Below are positions 10,640-26,800 of a DNA stretch of 64,000 bases, piece by piece (the first letter of the stretch is position 1; each line of letters starts with the position of its first letter). The DNA lies in contig JAKZZE010000009.1 of assembly GCA_024220505.1 (NCBI GenBank), positions 754,001 through 818,000 on the forward strand. The letters run 5' to 3'. This DNA is from Rhizopus arrhizus. Its lineage: Eukaryota > Mucoromycota > Mucoromycetes > Mucorales > Rhizopodaceae. Under the pieces are notes generated by a model. That model did no database searches, was not told where the DNA came from, and worked only from the letters and a program-made list of their open reading frames with translations. The position numbers and the translations under genes are program-made.

Positions 10640-12470
10640 TAATTGACGATTTAAAGATAACCTAACAGTTCATCAACATGTTTGTGGTCTAACTACACCA
10701 ATTGGCAATAGCAGATTACTAGAAGATATAATTACAGCGTCAAAGTCATAATCAACGTTATTATCATCGCTAACTTCCCTTAAATGAAAGGAATTGGTTA
10801 AATTGATTTATCATAAACGACCATATTTCAAAGGATTATTATAGTCCTGATTATCGATTTGAGTTACACTAGGCACGGCACATAAGAGGTTCCCTTTAGA
10901 AATTCCATGGCCTGTCTTCTCATAAATAATCTTATCGGCATTGGCTCTTATTTAGAAAATAGGCGGGTGAAGACGTAATATTTCGCAAATATAGCCGTCT
11001 AATAATGTAAACTCTTTGAATTTACCTAATGTTAAACTGAATTTAAGGGAGCCTAATTTCGTGATCCGCTCTTTACACAAACCATAGATAGGCTAGGCCG
11101 ATTGGCTAATTCTAACAATGTCTATGCTGAGGTAGTAGTAAACATGTACTATCCACCAAAAGTATAGCGATTACCACGCCTGTAGTATGATGACCAGGTA
11201 TGTGAATTCTATTCTTATAAATAACATCCATCAAAGTTTGAAGCAAGTCTGCGTTGCTCTAAAGACAAGGCTATTAATAGCTAAAATGAAAATAGTGGAA
11301 TAACGAAATCATTTTCAACTTTTCTGCAAGCAAAAATATTAGAATAAAAGTCTGCCATCTTTTGACGAACCACATCACGTTTACAATAAGAGTGTGAGGG
11401 AGGGTTTGGGAAAATAAATCTGATGGACTTAAATCTTGGCCAAGAACATAGTATAAACCAGTAGCACTGTCATCCAAATAAACACGGATTTCTTTACCTA
11501 TCAAACAACAAGAAGCAGTACATATGACAAGCTTTCCAAGTATGTGATAAGCATCAAATGCATGTGTAGGCTTCTGGAAGTCGTAGAAGAAGCTCTCAAT
11601 CCCTTCAACAATCATTAGGACGTGTTGACGGTGTTGTAGAACAGTAACTGACTGTAGTTGATATTGATAAATATAAGTCTTAATACAAGATCATAATTAA
11701 AATAAATAAAATACAAGTTTATTTAAATAATATCATACAATCAATTCCAATTAAGCATGTTCTTTTAGAGAAAGACATACAAAAGAACAAATGAAAAGTT
11801 TTCATATCATAATTATAGATGACACTTGCTAAAGTACCTGAATATTAGAAGAACGCTTACAATAGAAGATATCAAGCCATTCACTCAATAAGATATAAAT
11901 ACCTGCCTTCAATTAGAGTAATTTTTATTTGAGCTTAAACTGAAATAAAGATCAGTCTCAAAAAGCACCCAAACTGTTTCTTGATCTTTGTTTCCACTTC
12001 CTTCTTTATTATCTCTACCATAATACAACAGACGGAAGGCTTCTGAACTCAATCTAGCCTTAATAAATCTAAGAGTAGTAACATGATGTGAAATCTTCTT
12101 TTACACACACACTTTGTTAATCTTTTCTGTTCCATGATTACACATTGAGGAACATCGTGGACATTTTCAGGGCCAAAAACATGCTTTGTCATATGGTTAT
12201 GAGTACTAGAAGTCGAAATCAATTTTTTTTTCGCGTTGAAAACAAATTGATTGTCTTCTGCATTCAAAAATACTGTAACACATTTACCAACCAAATGAAA
12301 GGTAAACACATTACCATATTTTTTTTTGGAATTTTTGTAAAAGGGCGATGGAATTTCTACAGTGCATTTTAGATGGTGTAATTTGTCTTTCTTACATTCC
12401 AAACCCGACAATATTGGCTATAAAAGGGATCTATGAAACACAACAGGAAGTTCTTTGGGATTATTGAGAC
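10640..12470 (-). pseudogene. Decayed CYP51 (lanosterol 14-alpha-demethylase) copy
   Basis: Read on the minus strand, broken frames follow a CYP51 from N- to C-terminus. In order: NPKELPVVFH (about 12450); KKYGNVFTFHLVGK, NQFVFNAK and THNHMTKHVFGPE (12330-12170); MEQKRLTK (about 12130); FIKARLSSEAFRL (about 12060); TASCCLIGKEIR (about 11500); an I-helix-like IPGHHTTGVVIA (about 11190); the K-helix piece ILRLHPPIF (about 10980); ISKGNLLCAVPSV (about 10880); and a corrupted haem loop LPIGVVRPQTC (about 10700). Frames change several times, stops interrupt it, the haem motif FGAGRHRCIG is damaged, and about 300 bases near 11640-11950 do not align. CYP51 makes ergosterol precursors and is the azole target; Mucorales carry paralogues. 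This copy cannot make an active enzyme. Confidence 0.8.
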
Positions 12471-12512
12471 CAAACAAACAACGAAAAACGCCATAAATTT
12501 TTCAATAAATTA

Positions 12513-12515
<3 letters not shown>

Positions 12516-12545
<30 letters not shown>
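12516..12545 (+). repeat. Poly(T) tract, T30
   Basis: Run of 30 T between the CYP51 relic and the deubiquitinase gene. Confidence 0.95.
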
Positions 12546-12548
<3 letters not shown>

Positions 12549-12718
12549 CAATAGTTCAAAGTGTTAAAAACAAAAACACTTATAGCCAATACAACATAAA
12601 ATAGCAGAACAAGTAATAACGTAGAGAAGATGGTCGTACATTTCTTTAAGAAAGACGAAATGCCAAAGTTTAAAAGAGGGAATTATAATATACAAGTATG
12701 TTGTGGAGAACAACTGTT

Positions 12719-13921
12719 TTATTCAAACCTAAAGAGATCAAGATTGTCACCATCAGGATACATGTATTTGAGCGATTTTTGGATATAAAAGCACATGTAA
12801 CTAATAAAAAGAAACTTGTGAATATTTTTTTTACTGTCTATATAAATTACTTTACGCTTTACTATCGAGGACATCTTTCTGATATGCTGCAGCAACATTA
12901 TGATCATCAAATTTAAACCACTAAAAAGCGAATTAACAGATCAATAATACATAATATATTCATGCTAAGTTTACTTCATTTCGATGTTTTGCAAACATAG
13001 TGTAATGTCCTGTATCCACTTTGCCTTGATGATTCACAACCGCAAATAATGTATAGATGTTGTCACTGGGTTATTTTAATTAAAAAAAAAAAACATATAT
13101 AAATATGTATATATACCTGCTTCTTTTTTTACTTGTAGTATATGGTGTCAAGTCAAGTTCAATTGGAAACCTGATTTTAGTTTCTATTTTACTTGTTGAA
13201 GTACCATGTTCAAATCTCTAAAGATAACAATAAGGCATCTGCTTGCATTACGAATGGTTATATAAAAATACCTTTAATTGGATACTTAGTACAGGTGGTA
13301 TACGTTTTATTGATAATTGTTTAGTTGCTTCCTGATAGAATACTAAGTGATGTGAAACAAATAATAAAAGCAAAGCTACTACCTGAAATGTATAGCCGCA
13401 TTTGCTGCAACTATACTCATTTGCCCCCAATTTTTCAGGCTGTGTGTACCTAAAGTAACCATAGAGATTAGCACAGAAAATAGATTTAAATGAAAGAACA
13501 AGAACCTTTCTAAACAGTCTTTTAATGTATTGCCTTGTTTGGAGCTTCTTTCATCATGGCTAAATCTTCTTCCATTTAATGATCTGTTTGCCTTTTTTTT
13601 CTCTGGCGGTTTTAATCCTAAACTTATGTCTAACATTGGATCACACGTTGTGGTTATATTTTTACATCGCAGACATGTAACATTGGATTGTAATAGCCCT
13701 GCAAATGTCTTGTGTATTATACAATCACAGTTGGATAACTTGTGTCCTTCGCAGCCAGCATGAATGTTATTCAAAGCACTAATAAAGAATTCGTGAGCAT
13801 CTTGTTGCGCATAACCAGCGAGTTCTTTTTGACTCATCCAAGTGGATTGCAAAAATCGACAAGGTCCATAGGGTTGTTTATCCCCAGAATAAAGCTATAT
13901 ACATAGCGTAAGTGTAAGTTT

Positions 13922-13956
<35 letters not shown>

Positions 13957-14995
13957 TGTGCATGTGCTTTACCTGAGTAAATAAATCATTCATTTCGCAA
14001 CACATACAATTCTGTGTTTTACAATTCTTTGGACTATGATTATCGCTTAGAAAGTATGCCTTTAGTAATGGATTATGGACTAGGCTTTGGAGAATGACGT
14101 TCATAAAACATGTATTCCCCATGTTACAAAGCCCTCGGATCCCTTGACAAGATGAAATGACTGAATTATTTACAATAACTGATACTTCTTGCTCTGTTGG
14201 TTCCCATGGTGTAAACTGCGCATGATGCTTTTTCCTCCTTGATCCTATGAATAAAATATATCAGGTTAAATGTACAAGGCCATTTTGTAAATGAATATTT
14301 TATTACTGGATGAGACAATCTCTGTTTTAGTGATTTTTTCATCAATCTCTAAATCGTAAACATAATCATTGCACTCATAACAAAATATTGTATAACGATC
14401 AAAATCCATAGCTACACACATTGTAAGTTAAGCCCACTCTATGTTTTTTTTTTTTTTTTTTTTTTGCTGTTTACCAAAACAATGCTTCTTTTCTTTCTGA
14501 TGCTCTTTCATATGTCCCTTTTTCCAACAACCCATATATATACAATGAAGACAAGCGTGTAAACGAGATAACGGATCTGAACAAGAACTACACTGAGGAA
14601 GAGGCAACTACGAGAAAAAAGAAACTGTAAGAAGGAATTATTTTTAACATGATATCATGGTTGTGTACCTCCTTCGTATATTTTCTTTTCTTTCCTACTT
14701 GCTCAGTCATCCTTTGTTTTCGACTTTTATGCCATGACATAGAATACCGAACAAGTGTCCTGTAGTTTTCAAATACATGATTTTCGTCATCTCCCACTTG
14801 CTTATATTTCTGTTTAAGTTTGGCGAGATGAGAACAAGCCCCAGTTTGGATCAAGTGTGAATCGCCATAAAATTGAGGTGGGTTATCATTTGCATAAATG
14901 ACATCGTAAATCGTCCTTTGGTCGGAATATTGAAATGGTGAAGGTGGTGACATTGGTGATAGCGGCGATAGTGGTGAGCTAGGTAGATGTGACAT
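12719..14995 (-). CDS. Ubiquitin carboxyl-terminal hydrolase of the Ubp8/USP22 type (SAGA deubiquitinase)
   Basis: Minus-strand gene of about ten exons from ATG 14995. After a Pro/Ser-rich start (SPLSPLSPMSPPSPF) comes a zf-UBP zinc finger split over exons: ACSHLAKLKQKYKQ, then LPQCSSCSDPLSRLHACLHC, GCWKKGHMKEHQKEKKHCF. The peptidase domain follows with the Cys box GLCNMGNTCFMN, QQDAHEFF, zinc-ribbon pairs (CLRCK, YSCSKCGYTF), the His box VDTGHYTMFAKH and WFKFDDHNV. A last intron (donor near 12857) restores the typical end SKAYMCFYIQ before the stop at 12719. The zf-UBP plus USP layout and its size match Ubp8/USP22, which removes ubiquitin from histone H2B within SAGA. Two introns contain long T runs (13926-13951, 14444-14465). 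Internal exon edges were not all fixed to the base. Confidence 0.9.
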
Positions 14996-16140
14996 GTCGT
15001 TTTTATAAATAATATAAAGTTTCCAGAAAGATCAAGCTTTAAACTTAAAGAAGGGAGAGAAGAGGTGAAGTATCAATAAAAACAATAGAAAATAGGATAA
15101 AACGGGAAAAAAAGAAGCATAAACTAAAGACAAGCCAACAGATTTATATACTTTGAGTGCTGAGAACAAAAAATAAGAAAGCACCAATAAGGCTGGTCTA
15201 TGATCCTAACTTTTTTGATCTGCCGTTATGTCAGTAAAGAACCATTCAAATTTAGTGAAGTGAATAAATGCTTCTACTTTAAGCTAAAGTCGCATGTATT
15301 TTTTGAGGTTATAATATTAAAAGAACTTAATTTTTATATAAAACTCAATATAGATTATCTGAGACTTGCAAAGAGCTAAGAATATGTATAACAGGACGCA
15401 AATATAACCTCAATCAGTACATTGTGATCATTTTGATCCATCAACACTAACTGTGCACAGTTACTGGATAAAATTTAAGGCCAAATTTAAAGAGGAATTT
15501 TATCTAAATAAGGAAAAAATTAAAACCGTTACAAAAATTGTTAAACATCCACATCCTCCCAAGTAAAGGGGGCTGCTTTTTGTTTTAGTTTGTTATTATC
15601 CGACAGTGTCTAATTCTTTACCCTAACTTGATCCATTAAGAATTGAAACGATCTTAAATCATTAAAACATTAGCATTCCAAATAAAGTACATATCACTGT
15701 TATTGCATGTTATAGTATAATGGCCAATAACAATATCAGATCTTCTAAACAATGATTTATGATGATAGATGCAAAACTTCAATACTTTGAACTAATCGGC
15801 TGCAATTGCTAGGAAGCTATCAGTAGTGCCACTTTGTTAAAATGTTTGTCAGAGAATATTCATTATATTAGTGTGATTTGGCATAGACTTACAGTATCTT
15901 TCCTAAATAAATTGCTACCAAATATTGGCATGCGAGTCATCTTAATCAGCATATTATTTTTTTGCTACTTTTTCATGATAATTTCATAGAAGTATTGTAT
16001 TTTATTCACGACTGTGTCTTACAGTTCAAGGGTCATTGTTACTCCCTTGTCTTTTATAATAGCTTCAAGCTGAATACGATTAAGTATTATTTTTATTTAT
16101 AAAGAAAATTAAAAACCCATGTGAGCACATAATCATTTTT
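14996..16140. other. AT-rich intergenic region
   Basis: Upstream of the deubiquitinase gene. No open coding frame, RNA gene or clear repeat was seen. Confidence 0.4.
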
Positions 16141-16620
16141 AGGATTGTATTGCCCGGGTTAGATCAAAAGGGGGGGGTAAAATGACTAAAAGCCTTTTTG
16201 GTAGTCAAAAAGGGAAAAAGGAATGGGAGGGAAGTGGACAAAGAAGATATAGTTATAAATACTAGATTAGTCCTTGCAAAGCCAGGTAATGAACTTGGTA
16301 CCAAGGGGGGGGGTCACAGGGGGGACCTTGCCATGATGCAGGTAATCGAGCTCGAAAAAAATTTGACAAATATTAGGCCAACGGATTTTCCAAGCAGAGA
16401 ATCGATGAGGATCTGGTTGGCGAGATGCAATACCATATTGTTGTTTCTTAGTTGGGAGCTTATTGAGGAGGAAAGAGAGGGGATCCGGTTCTGTAAATGG
16501 CATCTGTAAACGGCGATGTATATGTAAACAGCGGATGGAGGGTGGGCGAGTGAACAGATCGTTGGGATGGTATTATCATTTAGGTTTATTTTTGTACCTT
16601 TTAGGAGCACGTCAAGTATA
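16141..16620. other. G-tract-rich island of unknown nature
   Basis: Unlike the AT-rich surroundings, this block has runs of 8 G (16170-16177), 9 G (16305-16313) and 6 G (16319-16324), GC-richer sequence up to about 16570, and a perfect 8-base inverted repeat (16193-16200 with 16206-16213, 5-base loop). A 103-codon frame (16198-16509) and overlapping minus-strand frames lack recognisable domains. It may be an inserted repeat or a structured regulatory segment. Confidence 0.4.
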
Positions 16621-18955
<2,335 letters not shown>

Positions 18956-19118
18956 AAGAAAATCCTTGCTTTGTCTTGATACTTATTTCATTTTATTTAC
19001 GATTTCTCTTATCTCATTAATCTGCTCCTGACCATAAAAAGGGGCCTTCTATATCTATTACGCTTATGATACAAGAATTTCTTTATTATTTATTATTTCT
19101 GTGTATAGTGACAGCTAT

Positions 19119-22100
19119 TTATAGTTGAGGTTTACTCAATGGCGAGACAGGTGTATTTGGTACAGTATTGATTGTGTGTACACTCGCTATACTGGGTGAT
19201 TTCTTGCGAGATTTTTTACGCAGTGACATCTTCAGTGTACGTGAAAGGCTTTCTGCTCTAGACATGCTTGCGTTTTCAAATGCAAAAGTATGAAATGGTG
19301 ACATGGGTGAATACCCTGGTGAGTCTTCGACAACAGAGCCTCTTATTGAAAATGCACGACTAACGGGTGAAATGACAGGTAGGGCAGGTGTATTAGATAA
19401 ACTGGCTGAATGGTTGTCTTGCCGAGACAAGGATTGTATAGAAGAAAGATCATGAGTACTATCGCTGTGTATAGTAGATCTATTGTGGCTTTCAGTTGCA
19501 TTGGATTTGGATGCAGCAGCCTTTTCTTGAGCCTTTTTTTCTTTGAGTTCTTTAATTTCTTCTGCAAAATTTTTATGGAAAACTATATGAAGTTGAAGAA
19601 AATTGGGGTTTGTTAGTTATTTCTTTTCCATTAAAAAGGGAACACTTAAACTTACATTCAGTTAAAGTGGTATGGAAAGGCCTCATATCAGAGCTAACAA
19701 GCCTATTATGTGTCTCCAAGCATCTTCCAATAATGCGGACCTAATACAAGAAAGCTTGTTCGATTAAAAGGCAAAAAAAAAAAAAAGAAACAAGCAAACT
19801 ATACCTGATCGTGTATTGCAATTTTAAGTCTCTCGATCCATGGTCGCATTTCAGGATGCTTATTCCAGTAATTATTACTAAGAAAAGCCTTTTTATATAA
19901 AGGAATACCACCATTGACAGGAGCGTCCACAGCGCCATTAAGAGACATAGAAAAGGGGTTGATGTTGACTGGCTGAGCTATTGATGAACGTCGGCTTGAT
20001 CTGAGGTAGACTGAGTATTTCTTCTCTAGCGATGTCAATTCTACATTCTTGTTTTCTACAGCCATTACAGCATTTTCTATAGGCGAAACTTCCTTTGACT
20101 GAACTGATACAACACGAGATCTTCTGACAATAGTAGGGAATCGGTCTTCGCATACAAAATCAATCTTTTCTGTCCATAAATTAAGGAAATCAGATTCAGG
20201 CTGCTTCTCTTCATCCGACTTGACAGTTTCTTTCACAATAGGACGAGAGAAAGAAAATTTTGAAACAGAGTTAAACGAATAATATTTCTTGACACTTTCA
20301 GGTGCATGTGGGTTAGATAGGCATGCAATAGAATCTGTATCAGGAATAGGTACAACGGGTGTAATTTGAAGGTATTGGCCATCAAGAGAGGACTCTAGCT
20401 CTTTCAATTGGTCTTCTTGCAAAATATCAGCATTAGATAACTTGCTGGGTAATAATTGGGCATTTGGGTGTCTGTTCTGCATTCTCTCCACGAAGGAAGA
20501 CATCTTTTCCCACTCTAAACCACGGTAGATGTATTGTTGATTTCGACTACCAGGTGGAAACCCTCGACCGTAGAATCCAACACGAAAGTATTCGGTAAAA
20601 CATCGATCCTTTTTAACTACATTTTCAACCAAGGTGGCTTGACGTTGCAATATTTCAGATAGTTTTGCATAATCGTAAACGTTGCTTTCATACTCGTACG
20701 CCAGTTCTTTGCACAATTCCACACATATTTCCCAAGCATTACCTCGTTCAAGGTATGTAATCATCTTCATATATAGAGTTTCCTTTCTGCTGAATGAGCT
20801 TTGGGCAGGTAGGGACAGCTCGGGCACCTCTGGAAGTTTATCAGCTGGATCCCAGTGAAGCAAATCAGCATGAAACCTTAGCGTGAGTGCAGCTTCGATA
20901 AAGTTATTACTATCCAAATGAAGCTCAACAAGTTGATGCACATACTTGATATAGATCTCTTCTCGTTCAATGACTTGAATAAACTTCATAAGTTTCAAAG
21001 TGGCGGTAATACGTTCATCCATAAATTCGTCATCCAAAGGTAAGCCTCTGATCTGCAACAAAAGTCCCAGAAAGGTACAAAGCGAATCTACTGACTTTTT
21101 TCCTACTGGTATCAAATCTGCCCGATCATCTGCTTGCAGTCTATCTTCTAAAGACTGATTCAATTCGATGGTCATCTTTAACTGCAGTTGTTCATCACCC
21201 TTGTTTTCAGACATAACCAGACGATCCAAAGTGCCAATAAGCAAATGCTGAATGTGTATAAGCTCTCCATAAGAATAAAGTTCAATGGCTATTATGTCAG
21301 CAATAATGGAAAAGGCATTCAAACGAACACGGTCATGTAGAGTCAAACTAACAGAGCACAAAGCGCTCAAAATATGGTATGATAGATCCGCTTGCAAGAA
21401 CGATATGTCAGTTTTCATGTACTCTTCAGAATGTTGTTCTTCATCGATAGAAGAAAGTGGTACTTCATCAGTAGGTCCAATTCTAACACTGTATCGAGGA
21501 AGATAGTAATTCTCGGGATGCTTGACGTCCCCATCTTCTTCTTCAATAGATCCCATGCTTTTTCTAAAAGAATCATCAAAGAAGTAATTATGTTCATAAG
21601 AGCCAGCAGAACTCCTGTTTGAAAAAAAGTGGTTGGCACCATTAAAAATTGCTGAAGCAAAATCACCACCAAAATAATCGTTTGTAAGTGGAATTACTGG
21701 CTTACTATTACGATTCTCTGTATGATTTTCATGTTGAGGGATTGCTCGACGCTGCAAAACATTTTGCTTTCTAGAAAGTTCCCATAGGGATAGGAACGTT
21801 TTAGCGCCTATTTCTCCTCGCATATTTCCAGCTATTTTCCAAACAGCACGTTGTTCTTGAGGCAACAGTTGAGATAGTTCTAGCACTGGACTTCCAATGA
21901 CTCTTAAAAACCCAACAAAGTAGATGCGCCAAAGTAGAAGGGTAGATTGTTGTTCTTTAATGAAATTGCCATTCTCATCCTCTCGTCCTTCGGCTAATTC
22001 AAAGTTATTATGAGTAGTATAAGCAGCTTCAGCAGGAATGAAGGAAGGTATTTCTAAAATGTCTTTAATGGGCTCCAAGATATGACAAAGTACGACTTGA

Positions 22101-25100
22101 TGAGCAATTGTATTCAAATTGAGCCAGTTTACTGGAAGTCTACGTCTTTCTCTAGTTCCATCTTCTTCACTACGAGTCATGCAATCTGTCAATAGGCTTG
22201 TCTCTTCGAGTATCATGATGTTGTCACCAAATAAAATGGCCATGCATGTGAATATCATCTTGCGCAAAAATTCCGCAGTTTCTTCAACGCCGTCTCGATC
22301 CACCATCTTTCTCATAAAATTTAGCCACTGTTGCTTTGGCGTCAGGTAGAATAACTCTAACAAGATCACTGTGAGGTCCAAGAGACCAGTACTGATCATG
22401 GCCGCATAATCGGTGTTGATATTTTGGTCAAGATCATTTGCCTTTGGTTGGAAGGGATAGGTACCAGGAAAGGGAGATGTTGGAGATGAATTGAGAGCTT
22501 GTAAGATAACGGTAAACTTTGACTTATCATTGCTGCTCATTGCATTACTGCTGATGTTGTTGGTTAATCGCAAGGTACTAGCGCCACTCATACTAGAGAC
22601 TTCTTGAACCGAGTCATAAGCAGGATTCTTACTATTAATTGAACTTCCTCTTTCCCTCATTATACTTAGAGATTGTCTTGTTTGTGATGGTGAGGTAGGT
22701 TGAGCATCATGTGATGTGGGAGGCACACTAGAAACATGCAACGCTTGTATAGTTAATCTCTGTATGTCCTTATAAGCGTTCAAAAGTTGAGGAACCAATT
22801 CTAAAGCAGCACTTGTAATAGCAATAAGATCGCTTCGAGAACTTTCTGGTGACGCAGATATCACTTCATCTTCCCCAATTGTTGTAGCAAACGATGTAGG
22901 TCTCGAAAAGCTGGTAGAGGATGGGGATGTGACCACGGTAGATATTCCCGATAAAGTCATACCAACAGATTTTCTTACTTTATCTAGCACTTCACTCATA
23001 ATAGTAAGTGACAATCGCAAATTTTCGATCCATTGTGCCCTTGGTAATCGAGTTTGTTGATGATCTAGGTCTGACTGCTGCTGCTCTACTTGTCTAGCAA
23101 ATATGACATCTTTTGCAGTTGCCATATAGGAATTTAGCCATAAGCGAACCCAGCGAAATACATTCTTGGTAAGATCTAGACGACAGGCAGGGTCATTAAA
23201 GACGGGACCCTTAACAATGTTAAGGATCATTGCAAGCTTGAACCCAACGAGGCGTCCTGTGACATGAGAGCAGGCATCAACAAAACTAGTGGCAATAGTA
23301 ATGATTTCATGTGAAGGAAACAGCCGATGTAATTCCACCAGGATATCAGCGAAATGTTGAAGGGTCAGTGTTTGAGTACCAATCATGGCACTTGGTTGAT
23401 CTGGACCCATAATGTTTTGAACAGTACCCAATAAGGTATAGATGTCATCTTTAAACATTTTGTCACGAATCTGGCGTTCTTCTGCGTCCTCCTTGTGTTG
23501 TTGACAGAGTCTGGATCGTACAATGAATCTAAAGAGATAATCCCAAACCTTCATGCTACTACGCAATAGTTTCGCTTTGGCTGCATCACCAGAGCTTTTG
23601 CATAGACGGTTTAAGCTCTTGAGTAATTCATCAAATGTCGTCTCTTCAGCAGGAGAATAACTATAGTTTTGATGATCACTGTTTTGTTGCTGTTGTTGTT
23701 GGTGTCTTTCATACTCTTGCAGAGAAAACCTGTTTTCAATATAAACGTCCAAAACAGGTCTAAAGTTACTAAACCGACGGTCTTGAACGATACCTAGTAG
23801 CCAAATAATAGCAGCCAATGCTTGGTCATTGATATCTTGAATCATTTTCTCTGAAACACCTGCATCATGCTCGTAGACAAGGATATCAAACAGAGCATCA
23901 AATATATCACCTAAGAATTTCACAACTTCTACTTGTCCAACAAACGTAAGCTCATCCAAGACGGAGAGTAGTTCCATGTTACCATTCACACCATCCTCAA
24001 TAAGCGAACGCCAATTCAATAACTTTACAAGAGTTTTGTTCTGTGTGAATCGAGTAGAACATAGAAATGTTGATAACGTTATTGTGTCCCGAAGCATAGA
24101 CAGTTTACTAGACGATTGCAGCTGTGCAGCTGTTGAGACTGATGCAATTGAGTTGATTTCATTTATACTTGAATTGCTAGTATATGTGGTTGATGGAGCA
24201 TTAAGAGAGCCAGTTATGCTCTTTAGGCTGTGGTCTGAAGGAGAGCTATGATGGCCTAATTTACCTCGAGCATTAGATGAGCGTGTTCTGGCAATAAGTT
24301 CCATATTTTGCTGCTGTTGCATATTTGAAGGAGCAGAAGATCGTGCAAGCCACGAAGCACAATCAAGGTAGCCACGAGGGTTGGACGATGCGCGATCATA
24401 CTTGTAGAGGTGTAATGTATGTGTTCCATCTGCAATAAAATCACGATGAAGAGGAGGTAAGAACAAGGGCAAGAATCCCATTGCGATGATTTTCTCGCTT
24501 CCTCCTGAATGGGGCGAATCCCCAGATTGAGTAGGCTGAGTTGGCCCATTATAATGACTGCTCCTGTGCTTGACAGTCAAGTAGATATGTGATCTTTCCC
24601 ACTGATGAAGATGGCCCATGCTGATCTTGATCATTTCACCCCACGTGGGTCGAAGCTCGTGATAGAACACAGTGCTTTCCCAATAGGTGACAGGGCGAGC
24701 ACCAGCTCCTGCAGAAATGGCGTTTTCGATAATGTCCCCCGACTTGTTATCTCTTACACACATAGTCACTTGAATATTCCTGGATCTACCAAACTGAGAA
24801 AGGTCGCCAGATTCCAAAGTGATGTATAACTCATTTCGATTGTCATCTGGGAAAACAGCATCGGCAAATCCAAGTCGAAGCGTATGTGGTACATCATGCA
24901 GTAAAGCTGCGTTCGTCTTTAGGACATCATCCAATAATCCATAGAATGTTCGTAGTGAGACTCGAATCATCTCGGCTTTTGCATTTTTTGTGAATTCCTT
25001 TGTATTGTCAAAAATGATATCTTCGTGTAGAGTAGCATAGTTGGACTCCGTTACTGCAGTATAGATAGACATACTGTGGTCTAACAATGAAGGTTGCTGA

Positions 25101-26800
25101 GCTGAAGCAGAAGTTGTTGTGGTAGTGACTACATCAGATTGAAGTAATAGAGAACTCAACTTCAACACAGCACAACCAAAGGGTCGTCTACACATATTCG
25201 CTGCATTCAATGAACTCAACCCGTTTGTTTGTTTTTGGAAAGACTGGTGTTTGTTTGAATGAAAGATGTAGGGTGCATGTGCACCTACAGTTCCAAAATA
25301 CTCCTTGTCTGTAAGCTTCATACCTCCCAGTCGTACAATGTGACACACCAAGTGAACGTTATCCAGCAAATCATGAGTAGACAAGTCTGCGAAAAGGGTC
25401 TGTAACTTTCCTATCTGGTTTTCATCCTTTGGCATGCCTTGATGGTTCAAAACAACAACAAATTTCTCGGTGATGTACTTCTTTTCTGATGCTGAATAGA
25501 GTGTAAAATAAAGCTCGGTAAACTCACCAGGTTGACAGATGTGAGCAACGCATGCCTTGAATTCAAAGAATAAATGATGAAATTTAGCACCTTTTTGATA
25601 AATGTGTTTATCGGCCGCTGTAGATGTCACTGTCGCTGTATTATTAGTACTTGTGACTACTGAGGTAGCTGTAGAATGAATTGTGCTGAGAGTAGCTGTA
25701 CTGTTGTTGATATTCTCACTGACAGTATCTTGTTTTGACGAGGAACTTGTTGATGTTGTTGGCAATAAGGGCAATAAAGACTTATTAACTGTAGTTGCAG
25801 CAGTTTTCCAATGCATTTTATAAATTGTACTCAAGGAGGTATTCGTTGCGTCCAACAGATAACCTCTTTCAGGATGCCGTATAATCATTTTTTGATTCCT
25901 TTCTAAAGCACTAGTAACCATTCTATGAATAATCCCCTTTCGAAGTTTAGCTAATTCTTCTCTAGATAAAGCTTGATCCAGCAGCTGCCTTCGTGCCTGA
26001 AATAAATAATTGATATCATCCTTTACTGCATGAAACGCATTGTAATCCCTCTTTTTGGCAAAAGTGTACAGTAAGCTATTCCACTCACTTACACAAGCTG
26101 CGATTTCATCTACCAAAGGTTCTGAACTTCCAGTGACAGTTGATTGGTCAAATCGTGCAAGTGGCAGTGCAGGTGGGGGTATATGAGCATGTGCGGATTT
26201 TTTAAAATCAGGTGTTTGATATTCCAGATTAAGTTCACAAAAGCTGCCTGGTCGAGGCGGTGTTACATTATCAAGTGAAATATTCAAACTCTGTCTGGAT
26301 TGGATATATGACTCTGAAAAGGATCTCGGCAAGCCATTTGGAATGTCAATCACTGTATTCGGTCTACTTGTTTGGTCTCCAGGTAAGTCACGTAGTTGTT
26401 TAAAAGGTAATGCTTCAGTTTCATCAGGATCAATGTCAATGTACTCCTTGATCTGGACATGAGAACGAGGAAAGCAACCGATCGGTGCGTTATTTGGTTT
26501 TTTGCCCTCTTCTAAAGCACACAACACGTAACCTCTATACCACTGTCCTTGCTGCTCTATAATAAACAGTTCGTCCCCTACTTCGAGGGATATGAAATGA
26601 CTGTAGTCCTCTAGGTTGGTTGAAATTTGCTGATCAGTGATATTTGATAAAGAAGAAGTGATTGTTGAAGTATCATCAATGCTCAAGTTGTTTGTTGATA
26701 GGTTACTAGTTGAATCAGGTCTTTGAGGAATTACATTTGATGGAGAAAATGGATAAATAGCAATACCGTGTGCTATTCTAGGCAGTGGTAACCACTTCAT
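19119..26800 (-). CDS. DOCK-family guanine nucleotide exchange factor (Dck1-like)
   Basis: Three exons (26800-19805, 19740-19656, 19582-19119) give about 2514 aa; both joins are in phase. Domains: an N-terminal SH3 (FISLEVGDELFIIEQQGQWYRGYV ending FPRSHVQI, residues about 65-120); a helical region; the lipid-binding C2/DHR-1 (starting NELYITLESGDLSQFG, about 650-775); a long helical-repeat middle with a Gln run; and the catalytic DHR-2 (about 1830-2350) with ELAYEYESNVYDYAKLS, FYGRGFPPG, QYLQITPV and the nucleotide-sensor segment LNGAVDAPVNGG. The last exon is Ser/Thr/Pro-rich with KKSRKKS. DOCK proteins load GTP on Rac or Rho5-like GTPases, usually with an ELMO/Lmo1 partner, to steer actin and polarity. 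Its size is above the usual about 1900 aa for DOCK1-type proteins. Confidence 0.95.

Noticed and set aside
16198..16509. 103-codon open frame in the G-rich island
   Set aside because: No domain, competing frames of similar length on the other strand, and Gly runs caused by G homopolymers.
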